NCBI GenBank assembly: GCA_018656865.1
Contig: JABHYO010000205.1
Span: forward strand, 1-52,256
From: Gammaproteobacteria bacterium
Lineage (GTDB): Bacteria > Pseudomonadota > Gammaproteobacteria > Pseudomonadales > Azotimanducaceae
Reading direction: 5' to 3'
Length of the DNA: 52,256 bases
Below the pieces are notes generated by a model. It was not told the DNA's origin, made no database searches, and worked only from the letters and a program-made list of their open reading frames with translations. Every line of letters starts with the position of its first letter. The stretch's first letter is position 1. Shown one piece after another: positions 1 through 8,175 of the stretch. The position numbers and the translations under genes are program-made.

Positions 1-546
1 CTTTATTACAGGGAAAGCCCCTACATGGAATTTGGCGCCAGCGATGAAGATATGCATAAGCGCCGCGAACTGATGCAGGGTGTCACCCGCGAGCGGATCA
101 TCCCCGACACTGAAGCCATGCTGGCGCATGCTGCGAAAAATGACAAAGCCGACGTTAACGGCAAAATCGGTGCCGTCGGCTTCTGTATGAGTGGCCCTCT
201 GGTTCTTGGTCTTGCACAGACGATGCCGGACAAGGTCGCCGCCATCGCCTCGGTTCACGGCGCCTGGGTGGTGACTGACAAGGATGACTCACCCCACCTC
301 GATATCGACAAGATCAAAGCCGAGGTCTATTTCGGCTGGGCAGATGACGATCCAACCGCAACGGCAGAAGAGATGCAGATCATGGACAAAGCCATGAGCG
401 ACGCCGGCATCAACTATCGAATTGATTTCATGAAAGGCGCACCGCATGGCTTCGCTCCCCCTGGCGGTGAGCGCTACAACCGCGAAGCCGCCGAACTGCA
501 CTGGGAACGGGTACACGATCTCTTAGCCAGAAATATCAAACCATGA
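1..546 (+). CDS. Dienelactone hydrolase family protein (5' partial)
   Basis: The frame is open from the window edge (LYYRESPYMEFG...), so the true start lies upstream and about 173 C-terminal residues plus a few more are visible. An alpha/beta-hydrolase of the dienelactone hydrolase family is indicated by the nucleophile elbow G-F-C-M-S-G, where cysteine replaces the usual serine as in true DLHs. The acid lies in the GWADDDPT stretch and the catalytic histidine in PHGFAPPGG. Members hydrolyse lactone or ester substrates in the cytoplasm, often in aromatic degradation; the substrate here cannot be told. The next gene is convergent. Confidence 0.88.
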   Translation, partial: LYYRESPYMEFGASDEDMHKRRELMQGVTRERIIPDTEAMLAHAAKNDKADVNGKIGAVGFCMSGPLVLGLAQTMPDKVAAIASVHGAWVVTDKDDSPHLDIDKIKAEVYFGWADDDPTATAEEMQIMDKAMSDAGINYRIDFMKGAPHGFAPPGGERYNREAAELHWERVHDLLARNIKP

Positions 547-591
547 GCGCAGACCAGTTGAAGCTCCGGGTAGCAATCACCAGGAACCAGG

Positions 592-1155
592 CTACCTGTT
601 CAAAGGGCTGGTCAGACTGATTGCACCCCGGACTTCGCCTGCCTGATAACCTGTTGCTAAATCATCCGGATAAAAACTTCTGATTAGAGTCGAAAGGTCT
701 TCTGCAATATCCGGTCCGTGACAGGTTAAACAAACACCCTGCACAGGCTGTGCCTGAAGGTAACGGAATCGATTGCCATCGATTGCAGAAAAGTGCAATC
801 CAGTCGGATCGATACCCGAAGCTGTCTGTTGATCAAACTCTTTCAGGACACCACGTTCGAATTCGTCGGGCGCAGCTCCTGGATTGCGAGCTTTTAGGCT
901 CACTCGCTTTACCTGCCAACCAGTCCTGGCACTGAGCGACCCTGCAATAGCTGGCGCTGTTTTCGCACACACTGAGACTGCATGCTCAGGTCCACCGCTT
1001 TTCATCGCGCTCATCAATGCTGGTTTCAGCAGCCCGACAAACTCATTTGCGATCTGGCGAGCTTCGATCTCCAAATCCTGGGTCGCGGCAGCGGGTAGTG
1101 CAACCAGTATCAGCGCTAAGAAAGCATGTGTTCGATACCAACAAAATCTGTCCAT
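592..1155 (-). CDS. Tll0287-like / DUF3365 heme-binding periplasmic protein
   Basis: A 187-residue protein with an N-terminal signal peptide (hydrophobic stretch to LPAAA, about residue 24) and one C-type heme motif, CLTCHG, near residue 143. Length, the SVCAKTAPAIA segment and the late CxxCH match the DUF3365/Tll0287-like family, whose members bind heme c and are thought to sense redox state or gases. It begins 5 bp after the stop of the large BNR gene, with a GAGGG at the end of that gene as the only visible ribosome site, so it is probably translated by coupling as the second gene of that operon. The partner of the heme is unknown. Confidence 0.75.
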   Translation of the reverse strand: MDRFCWYRTHAFLALILVALPAAATQDLEIEARQIANEFVGLLKPALMSAMKSGGPEHAVSVCAKTAPAIAGSLSARTGWQVKRVSLKARNPGAAPDEFERGVLKEFDQQTASGIDPTGLHFSAIDGNRFRYLQAQPVQGVCLTCHGPDIAEDLSTLIRSFYPDDLATGYQAGEVRGAISLTSPLNR

Positions 1156-1160
1156 TGATT

Positions 1161-4100
1161 CTAACTGCCCTCATAACAGGAAAAGTTAAAGAAAGTCTCG
1201 CTGTTGGCAAAGTTGAGATTGAGCAATCGCAGATCACTGGTGCCATCCACATCAAGAGTGGCTTCCCCGGTCCAGGAGCTGCCAAACAGGCTCTCCAGGT
1301 TAGTACGGGTAAGCCAGACAGCCTGATTCGGCGCAAGTGTGCTCCGCAGCGTTGTGTTCGCTGATCCGACTTGAGTGCCGGTCGAATCATAGAGCGTGCC
1401 GGTAATATTACTCATGGTCTGACTGCCGTTATTGATGAACCTGACATAAGTCATATCCATGGAATCACTGCCTTCAATATTGTGCACTTCATCACTTCGG
1501 ACACAGTTGGTGTTGGAGATGAGACCGCTCGGACTTGTCAATTTGGTCATTAACTCAAAATTGCCGGACCCGGCCACATCTAAAATGGCCGGTCCTGACC
1601 AGGCACTGACACCGAAAAGGCTTTCCAGATCAGAAGCAGACAGGATGATCCTGCCCTTGCTGTTCACCGAGCCGCTGTGCAGGGCAACGCCCGCATCACC
1701 GAGCTGATCACCATCGCCGTTATAGAGGGTGCCGGTAAACTGTTGGGTAGAACCACTCGTATTGACGATATGGGTAAAGGAAACATTGTCGCTGGCCGAA
1801 TTTGTCATCAGATAAACACGACCGCTCGAAGACGATTCAAAGCAGGAAAAGTTGAAAAAGGTCTCGTTGTTAACAAAATTGAGATTGAGCAACTTGAGTC
1901 CTGAGACCGAGCCTACCTCCAGCATGGCGGCACCGTCCCACTCCGCCCCCACCCGACTGGCAAAATTGTCGCGAGTGATCCATACCTGCTCTTTGGCACC
2001 GAGTTCCGCCAGTAGTTGCGAGTCGGCATTGCCGATAACATTGCCGTCGGTGTCATAGAGCGTGCCGCGAATATCCGAGATAGTCGACGTTGATGTGTTG
2101 ATGAACCGCACATAGGTTCGGTTAGAAGAATCAAAGCCTTCAATGTTCATGACTGCGGATTCTCGTACACAGTTGGTATTGCTGATCAGCCCACTGGGAC
2201 TGACCAGCTTGCTCATCAGTTCAAAATTCGCCGTTCCGCTGACCTCAAGCATGGCGGGCCCCGACCATGGGCTGACGTCAAAGATCGACTCCAATTGTGC
2301 TGCGGTGAGAATGACCCTACCTTTCGACGCAACGCTACCCCCGTGCAAGGCCTGGTTAGCGCTACCCAGTTGCGTGCCGGACCCATTGTAGAGCGTGCCG
2401 GTAAAGCTCTGATTGACAGAGGACGAATTGACGACATGCAGGCTAGTCACATTTTCACTGGCTGAGTTGGTCATCAGGTACTGTGTTTCTGAAGTCCCTG
2501 CAGAAGCGGCGAAAAACCCACCACCACGGGTACCCAGGAAAAACCGCCCGGGCGTGACCGGGTCAGCCTTCAACATCCAGAAGAAGTTAAAGGTCAGGCC
2601 GTTATTTTCGCGACTATAGGTCAGGCCGGAATCGGTGCTGACATAAATCCCCGGTGAGACAAGGTCCGGATCACCTTCCTCGAACTGATTCCATCCGGTG
2701 CTGACAGCAGCCGCGACGATGGTGGAATCGGTCGGATGAATGTCCACTCCATCCACTCGGGGTTGATCCAGCACTCTGGTCCAGTTGGCGCCATCGTCAG
2801 CGGAACGATATAAACCACCCATACCGGTACCTTCTCCAGGAGCCAGCCATGAATCTGTGGAAGTTGTAGCGGCATAGACAACGCCGTTTGTGTCTACCGC
2901 CAGATCCAGGATCTGGGAAGTGGGCGTTGTCGCTGAATCAATCTTTGTCCAGTTCGCACCGCTGTCGGTACTCCGATAAATAGAACCGGTATAGCTGCTG
3001 CTATCCCGCTGAGCATCGGCTGTCCCGAGGTAAAGCGTGCCAGGTGCAGCAGGACTCTCTGTCAGCGTCCACAGATTCGCCAGATCGTTACTTTCAATAC
3101 CACTGTTGGCGCTGGTCCAGGTGGCACCACTATCGGTCGAGCGAAACATACCGGTACCATAGAGTGCTACCACCAGTTCGCGTGTCGACGAGGCACCACC
3201 ATTTAACATCACCACATACGGCCTGCCTCCTTCTATCTGGCCCTGGCCTAGCTGTGACCAGGTTGCTCCGTCGTCGGAACTTTTGTAGAGGAAACCTCTT
3301 CGCCAGTTGGTCTTTCCTTCCTCATCCCCACCATGACGAACCACATAGAGTGTATTGGAATCATCAGGATCAACAACAATCTGACAGGCACAGTCCGTGT
3401 CACCCAGATTAGAATCATTCTGCTCTGCATCCATACGACGAAATGTCTGGCCATCATCCTCGGTCTTAAAGAGACCCATATCGTCATAGCCAATCCACCA
3501 GGTATTGCCATCACTGGGATCAACAGTGATATCAAAGACCTCCATCAGTTCCATGCCGCGGCCGGTGTAAGTGCCATCGCCATTGTTGATTGTCCAGCGT
3601 TCATCCCACGTGGCACCACCATCACTGCTTTTGTAAACATTATCTGAACCGGCAAAGAGAACACCTGACTGCACAGGAGAATAGCCAACAAAGTGAATAT
3701 GCTGATCAAGCCACCAGTCCGAATCCAACCAGCCCCAGTCTGTTATCGATGTTGAGAAATTCTCCGTATCCCAGAGCCAGGTCCAGGTAATGGTGCCGGT
3801 ATCCGCTGCCAGTGCAGCGGTGGTTTTGTACAGTCCCATTTCATCCCACGCCCACTCCCGGCGCGTACCCACAATGACGTTGTTTGGGTCTTCCGGGTCA
3901 ACGGCTACTCGCCAGTAGCTGTATGACATGCTGCTCTCACTGCCAAACGTTGGCAGGTTTCCGGAAATATCTTCCCAGTTGGCTGCGCCGTCCTGACTTC
4001 TGAATACGCCACCGGCGTTCCAGCTACTGGTGTCCTGTGTTCTTAATGTCGAAAAAAGTAGAAACACATTATTACTTACCGTACCGACTAACCCATGAAC

Positions 4101-4829
4101 TATGGGGCGGCTGTCGTCAGAAGCCGCCGGTAATCCTGTATTCATCAGTGTCCAGCTGCTGCCGCTGTCTGTGCTCCTGATGACTCCCTCGCCGGTCGCG
4201 GCATACACCACACCCGCCGTCAGCGGATCAAAGACAATCCGGTGAACTGTCAGATCTGAGCCATCGAGCAGTCCGCCCGAGGTCAGATCAATCACACTCC
4301 AGCTATTGCCTCCATCGGTGGAGCGAACGATTCTGGACAGTCCTCCTTCGTTCGCGAAGGGGTTTCCATTGCCGGCGAGAACGATGTTGCTGTCATGGGG
4401 TGATACGGCAACCGAGCTGAAGGATTCGCTATCCTCTCCCAACAACGGTTCCGCAGGATAGACAAGCGACCAACTACTGGCGCCGTTTGTGGTCTTGTAT
4501 ATTCCGGCCCAGGTTGCGAGGAATACCGTGTCCGGGGCCTGTGGATCGATGCCAAAATCCTGGGAAGCGTTGGCACCGGCAGGATAGCTCTCGCTCTGTA
4601 GACCGTTCGATACTCTGTTGTAGGTCAGTCCACCATCTATTGTCTTGAATGGCCCTTCGATATCACCGCCGACGTAAAAGGTGTCGGCATCGGTAGGGTG
4701 AAACACCAGGGTCCACAGATCACTGCCACCACCGGGTCCCGGATTGGTAATGACGTAGCTGTTTTCAGCAGCAGCACAAATTAGGGGAGCTATCGAGATC
4801 AGAAAAGAGAGCAATATTCGATGCTTCAT
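1161..4829 (-). CDS. Large secreted Asp-box (BNR/VPS10-like) beta-propeller protein
   Basis: A 1222-residue protein starting with a clear signal peptide (cleavage near ICAAA/ENSY). Residues about 30-780 hold many Asp-box motifs of the form S-x-D-x-G-x-x-W, for example STDGGNSWS, SSDGGATWDE, SSDDGATWSQ, STDSGATWTS and SADDGANWTR, which mark blades of sialidase/sortilin-type propellers. Acidic DPxDSNxL-type turns lie between blades. Two propellers, as in GH74 xyloglucanases or VPS10 proteins, would fit the length, but I cannot assign catalytic residues. Residues 783-1222 are two copies of a 220-residue beta module (separate entry). Likely an extracellular or surface binding or hydrolytic protein. 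It is followed by the heme protein gene and preceded 97 bp upstream by a PhyH gene. Confidence 0.85.
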   Translation of the reverse strand: MKHRILLSFLISIAPLICAAAENSYVITNPGPGGGSDLWTLVFHPTDADTFYVGGDIEGPFKTIDGGLTYNRVSNGLQSESYPAGANASQDFGIDPQAPDTVFLATWAGIYKTTNGASSWSLVYPAEPLLGEDSESFSSVAVSPHDSNIVLAGNGNPFANEGGLSRIVRSTDGGNSWSVIDLTSGGLLDGSDLTVHRIVFDPLTAGVVYAATGEGVIRSTDSGSSWTLMNTGLPAASDDSRPIVHGLVGTVSNNVFLLFSTLRTQDTSSWNAGGVFRSQDGAANWEDISGNLPTFGSESSMSYSYWRVAVDPEDPNNVIVGTRREWAWDEMGLYKTTAALAADTGTITWTWLWDTENFSTSITDWGWLDSDWWLDQHIHFVGYSPVQSGVLFAGSDNVYKSSDGGATWDERWTINNGDGTYTGRGMELMEVFDITVDPSDGNTWWIGYDDMGLFKTEDDGQTFRRMDAEQNDSNLGDTDCACQIVVDPDDSNTLYVVRHGGDEEGKTNWRRGFLYKSSDDGATWSQLGQGQIEGGRPYVVMLNGGASSTRELVVALYGTGMFRSTDSGATWTSANSGIESNDLANLWTLTESPAAPGTLYLGTADAQRDSSSYTGSIYRSTDSGANWTKIDSATTPTSQILDLAVDTNGVVYAATTSTDSWLAPGEGTGMGGLYRSADDGANWTRVLDQPRVDGVDIHPTDSTIVAAAVSTGWNQFEEGDPDLVSPGIYVSTDSGLTYSRENNGLTFNFFWMLKADPVTPGRFFLGTRGGGFFAASAGTSETQYLMTNSASENVTSLHVVNSSSVNQSFTGTLYNGSGTQLGSANQALHGGSVASKGRVILTAAQLESIFDVSPWSGPAMLEVSGTANFELMSKLVSPSGLISNTNCVRESAVMNIEGFDSSNRTYVRFINTSTSTISDIRGTLYDTDGNVIGNADSQLLAELGAKEQVWITRDNFASRVGAEWDGAAMLEVGSVSGLKLLNLNFVNNETFFNFSCFESSSSGRVYLMTNSASDNVSFTHIVNTSGSTQQFTGTLYNGDGDQLGDAGVALHSGSVNSKGRIILSASDLESLFGVSAWSGPAILDVAGSGNFELMTKLTSPSGLISNTNCVRSDEVHNIEGSDSMDMTYVRFINNGSQTMSNITGTLYDSTGTQVGSANTTLRSTLAPNQAVWLTRTNLESLFGSSWTGEATLDVDGTSDLRLLNLNFANSETFFNFSCYEGS
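1164..2483 (-). repeat. Two tandem 220-residue C-terminal modules within the BNR gene
   Basis: Unit 1 is about 1821-2483 and unit 2 about 1164-1820. Both begin YLMTNSAS(E/D)NV and end ETFFNFSC. They share GTLYN, SKGR(V/I)IL, W(S)GPA and SPSGLISNTNCVR, and the similarity is visible at DNA level. Each unit splits again into two halves that both carry a GTLY(D/N) turn and a late L-x-x-L-x-N or F-E-L-M strand, so the region looks like four related domains of about 100 residues. Each half ends with a conserved cysteine, which could form disulfides. No sorting signal such as LPXTG or PEP-CTERM follows. Confidence 0.8.
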
Positions 4830-4926
4830 GAGAGATCCACATATTCGCGGACCCCTTTGATAGCATATAGTCGGCTTTATTCACAACTGCAAGCAGACCA
4901 GTTGCGTCAGGTCGCCCGCCCGGAGA

Positions 4927-5712
4927 CTATGAACTGATATTCTGGATTTCTCCGGTTTTCAGCATCGGATAACCTGCCGGTTGGTAGGTCATAACGATGG
5001 CGCGGCGAGCCTCATCGCTTCGGTTCGGGTTGGATCCATGTATGGTGTGGGCATTAAAAAAGGCAAGGGACCCCGCTTTCATCGTCAGAGAGACAGCATC
5101 CGCTTCATCAAAACAATTCGGGTCTGTGAAAAAACCACCAAGCTGAGAACCGTCATTGGTCCCCGGCAGACATCCCTCCGTATGACTGCCATCAATAATG
5201 CGCAGGCAACCGTTTTCTTCCGAAGCATCATCAAACGCAAGATAGACATTGGGCAGCAGATCGAGATGATCGCTCGTATGAACCCAGTAAGGCGAATCCT
5301 GATGCCAGCCAAAACCTGAACCTTCTTTTGCTCGTTTCAGATTGAGCTTATTGCTCCAGATGCTTATGTCGCAGCCAAGAATGCTCTTGACGGGCTCGGT
5401 GATTCGCAGGTCAGTCACCAGTCCTTCGAGGTCAGGATGAAGATACTGCGCCGGCTCAACGACCCTGATGGTTTCACTACCGGGTTCGTGTTCGAACTGC
5501 ACCGTCATGTTGCCAACATCGACGAACCGTTTGCTATCGATAAAATAGGTTTCACCCTGGCGAGTCTGCTCCCAGGCATTCGCAACTGCTTCCTCGACGC
5601 TGTCACGCAATCGATCTATTTCATCTGTCGAGAACACAGCCTCTTTGATGAGAAAACCATGCTGACGATAATAGGTCAGCTCATCTGCCGTGAGTGAATG
5701 GTCTGGAGTCAT
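4927..5712 (-). CDS. Phytanoyl-CoA dioxygenase (PhyH) family protein
   Basis: A 261-residue Fe(II)/2-oxoglutarate oxygenase. The iron-binding facial triad is visible as H137-x-D139 in GWHQDSPYW and H225 in AHTIHGSNPN, followed by R236/R237, which would bind the 2-oxoglutarate carboxylate. The ENGCLRIIDGSH segment is typical of the PhyH family. A good AAGGA ribosome site precedes the ATG. Family members hydroxylate acyl-CoAs or small natural products; the substrate here is unknown. It is divergent from the nitroreductase at 5818, with a 14-bp palindrome between them, and lies upstream of the BNR gene on the same strand. Confidence 0.9.
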   Translation of the reverse strand: MTPDHSLTADELTYYRQHGFLIKEAVFSTDEIDRLRDSVEEAVANAWEQTRQGETYFIDSKRFVDVGNMTVQFEHEPGSETIRVVEPAQYLHPDLEGLVTDLRITEPVKSILGCDISIWSNKLNLKRAKEGSGFGWHQDSPYWVHTSDHLDLLPNVYLAFDDASEENGCLRIIDGSHTEGCLPGTNDGSQLGGFFTDPNCFDEADAVSLTMKAGSLAFFNAHTIHGSNPNRSDEARRAIVMTYQPAGYPMLKTGEIQNISS

Positions 5713-5736
5713 GATTCCTTGTCCTTTTTCCTTTAC

Positions 5737-5783
5737 GCATAGCGCTATGCAAATAACCTGCTCGACTCGCCCTGCTTTATACT
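5737..5783. promoter_or_regulatory. Palindrome and candidate promoter between PhyH and nitroreductase genes
   Basis: GCATAGCGCTATGC at 5737-5750 is a perfect 14-bp palindrome in the 105-bp divergent region. A good -10-like TATACT lies at 5778-5783, 35 bp before the nitroreductase ATG, but no convincing -35 is present. The palindrome sits where a dimeric regulator could control both genes. Confidence 0.4.
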
Positions 5784-5817
5784 GTGACGCTCGTCAAGAA
5801 ACAACTTCGAGCTCGCC

Positions 5818-6474
5818 ATGGATGCCAACCCACCCTTTTTTGATCTGGTCAACGGCGTCAGAGCCATGCGCCGCCTGAAACCGGACCCCGTACCTTTGGA
5901 ACTGATCTGGAAGGTTCTGAACGCCGGTGTCCAGGCACCTTCTGGTCAGAACACTCAGCCCTGGAAGTTTGTCCTGGTTGCAGACCCAGTCAAAAAAAAT
6001 TGGTTCGCCGAACACTACGCGGCGGCTATCGAATCACGTTTTGGATTAGCGGCTGACCAACGACAGAGAAAAGGTCTGGATCTCGGGGCACAGGGGAGAG
6101 CACTCGCCTACCAGATGGACCACATGCGCGAGTTCCCGTATCTGCTGCTCGTCTGTGGTGAACGTGACTGGCCTTTCAAGGTTCCTGAAGAAGATCGTGT
6201 TGGACTCGCACCCCCAAATTATGGCGCGGTTTACCCCTGTGTGCAGAATATCCTGTTGGCCTGCAGGGCACTGGGACTTGGAGCTGCCCTGACCACCATG
6301 CACCAGGTATTCGAAGACGAACTGCACGCCTACTTCGAGATCCCCGAAACCTATGGTGTCGTCGTTACCATACCCATCGGTTGGCCCCTGGGTAATTTCG
6401 GATCGGTGACCCGGGTACCAGCAGAAGAACAGACCTACTTTGACCAGTGGGGAGAGAAAACAGGTCGACCCTAG
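5818..6474 (+). CDS. Nitroreductase family protein
   Basis: A 218-residue FMN-dependent oxidoreductase of the nitroreductase fold. The N-terminal FMN-phosphate signature RAMRRLKPDPV (residues about 15-25) and APSGQNTQPWKFVLV (about 40-54) are typical, and the C-terminal IPIGWPLGNFG matches the usual IGYPxx segment. Members reduce nitro groups, quinones or enones with NAD(P)H; the substrate is not evident. The gene ends in CTAG, whose palindrome also supplies the stop codon of the convergent gene at 6471-6971. Confidence 0.9.
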   Translation: MDANPPFFDLVNGVRAMRRLKPDPVPLELIWKVLNAGVQAPSGQNTQPWKFVLVADPVKKNWFAEHYAAAIESRFGLAADQRQRKGLDLGAQGRALAYQMDHMREFPYLLLVCGERDWPFKVPEEDRVGLAPPNYGAVYPCVQNILLACRALGLGAALTTMHQVFEDELHAYFEIPETYGVVVTIPIGWPLGNFGSVTRVPAEEQTYFDQWGEKTGRP

Positions 6475-6971
6475 GGACCAAGCAGTCGCCCTGCCGCCGG
6501 ACGATCAAAACCGCCTTGCCGGAACGCATCGAAGTCAATTTCCATGGGATCTACCTCGCGCGACGAGGTGTGTTCGTGAACACATACCCGCTCCAGAATC
6601 CGCCATTCATCGTCACGCTTCTCGTAGACATCCAGGTATCTGCCATGCCAGGTATCGAGGACATCGGCATCTTTCTGAAAGAGAAAGGTGAGATTGTAGC
6701 TTTCACCGCGCGCATGCGTGCCGTCATCCTCCAGTTCAATCGTATGATTGAAGATGCAGTGATGAGTCGATCGCCACTTAAGGTGAGCGACCATGCAGTG
6801 CGCGGAGAATTCCCATGCATTGCCATTAAAAGGACCGTGGTTGTCAGTCGCATCGGGCCAATAGGCAGATTTCATTTCCGCCTCGTCCAGCCGGTCGACA
6901 CCACGGCAGTATCGCTTTGCGACATTTCGGATGCATTCAAGATCGGATAATTGTTCGAGCGTGAAAGCCAT
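6471..6971 (-). CDS. SnoaL-like (NTF2-fold) protein
   Basis: A 166-residue cone-shaped alpha+beta-barrel protein of the SnoaL/NTF2 type. It has an N-terminal helix with IRNVAKRYCRGVDRLDEAEMK, then YWPDATDNHGPF, and the C-terminal strand WHGRYLDVYEKRDDEWRI. A very strong ribosome site (GAGGAGG) precedes the ATG. Proteins of this group include small isomerases, hydratases and dehydratases of polyketide, steroid or aromatic metabolism as well as binding proteins. A second, clearly related copy lies at 9694-10221. Its stop shares the tetranucleotide CTAG with the nitroreductase stop. Confidence 0.85.
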   Translation of the reverse strand: MAFTLEQLSDLECIRNVAKRYCRGVDRLDEAEMKSAYWPDATDNHGPFNGNAWEFSAHCMVAHLKWRSTHHCIFNHTIELEDDGTHARGESYNLTFLFQKDADVLDTWHGRYLDVYEKRDDEWRILERVCVHEHTSSREVDPMEIDFDAFRQGGFDRPAAGRLLGP

Positions 6972-7023
6972 TTTTCCTCCTCGTTATCAAGCACGTGAGT
7001 AGCACATGACTATAGTACGACAA

Positions 7024-7061
7024 CTAGGGAACCTCTGAATATGTATGCAGAGTTTCCCTAG
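7024..7061. other. Strong imperfect hairpin at the 3' end of the LDH2-type gene
   Basis: Arms CTAGGGAACCTCTG (7024-7037) and CAGAGTTTCCCTAG (7048-7061) pair with one mismatch around a 10-nt loop. The right arm includes the stop codon of the LDH2-type gene. No T-run follows on the minus strand, so it is not a classical intrinsic terminator. It may protect the 3' end of the mRNA or separate the LDH2-type gene from the SnoaL-like gene downstream. Confidence 0.5.
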
Positions 7062-8110
7062 ACAGGGATATCGGCCTGGGGAACACCCGCTTTCTCTGAT
7101 GCATCGCAGATTTGCGCCCAGGACTGCTCGTCGATTGGGATACCATTCGCCCTTCTTTCCGCCATGGACTCACGCTCCGGGTCGCCGGGCAAGCGTACTT
7201 TATCCATACCGGCAGCGGGCGTTGTTGATCTCAACCAGTCGGACATGCCTTCCACTTCTCGTCGGAAATGCTCGACACCGCCGAAGAGGTCCGGATCTAA
7301 AAAAAACATCAGCATTTGATTAACGATCATGTCCTTCTGTTTCGATTCATCCTGCATGGTCCACTCACCGGCAAGCCCACCACCCAGAAGTTCGCAGATC
7401 AGTGCCAGACCATAGCCTTTGTGCTTGCCAAAAGGTGCCAGGGATCCACCGTCATCAAGCGCACCCGGATCGTTGGTCGGTATGCCTTCAGCATCGAAAA
7501 GTGAACCGTCGGGAACAGGCTCGCCCTTCATTCCGGCAACCCTCACCTTACCAAGGGCGATGGCACTTGTAGCCATATCAAGAACGATCGGTTCACCATC
7601 AGTCGGAATGGCACAACAGAAAGGATTGGTTTGCATCTTCTTATCCCGGCCTCCCCAGGGCGAGACAAAAGGCGCATGACCAACCACATTGACAAAATGC
7701 ATGGATATCAGCCCCTCTGCAGCAGCGATTTCACCATAGGCGCCGATTCGACCCAGGTGATAATTGTTGCGCGCACCGACACAGACCATGCCGTGTGACT
7801 TGGCTCTCTCTATCCCCTGCTCCGTCGCCTGGCGACCAACGACCTGTCCAAACCCCAGATGACCATCGAACAACATTACCCCGCCGGAATCCTGAACCAG
7901 CTCCGTATCCTGATTGACCTTGAGATGCCCGCGCAGCGCACCATAGACATAGCTGGGGATCATCCCTACACCGTGAGAGTCGTGGCCTCTCAGATTCGCT
8001 TCAACCAGATGTTCGGCAACGATATCCGCCTTACCCTGAGGTGCACCCAGGCTCTGGAAAATACGACTGCTGAAAGCGGTTAATCGTCCTTCGTCGATTA
8101 ACATCCTCAT
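7058..8110 (-). CDS. LDH2 family malate/lactate/ureidoglycolate dehydrogenase
   Basis: A 350-residue NAD(P)-dependent dehydrogenase of the LDH2/MDH2 family, which lacks a Rossmann fold. The family motifs RGHDSHGVGMIPSY (residues about 41-54) and VGARNNYHLGRIGAYGE (about 110) are present, as are the NPFCCAIPT nucleotide-binding segment and KHKGYGLALICELL. The length agrees with the family. AAGGAG five bases before the ATG supports the start. It would oxidise or reduce a 2-hydroxy/2-oxo acid, not specifiable from sequence. It is divergent from selO at 8176. Confidence 0.9.
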   Translation of the reverse strand: MRMLIDEGRLTAFSSRIFQSLGAPQGKADIVAEHLVEANLRGHDSHGVGMIPSYVYGALRGHLKVNQDTELVQDSGGVMLFDGHLGFGQVVGRQATEQGIERAKSHGMVCVGARNNYHLGRIGAYGEIAAAEGLISMHFVNVVGHAPFVSPWGGRDKKMQTNPFCCAIPTDGEPIVLDMATSAIALGKVRVAGMKGEPVPDGSLFDAEGIPTNDPGALDDGGSLAPFGKHKGYGLALICELLGGGLAGEWTMQDESKQKDMIVNQMLMFFLDPDLFGGVEHFRREVEGMSDWLRSTTPAAGMDKVRLPGDPERESMAERRANGIPIDEQSWAQICDASEKAGVPQADIPV

Positions 8111-8175
8111 GCTACTCCTTTAATTGTTCGCTGCATTGTACGCGAGACCCTAAACGTCATGCTAAACTGACGGCA

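Noticed and set aside
4830-4926. Strong promoter for the BNR gene
   Set aside because: Only weak -10/-35 matches on the minus strand.
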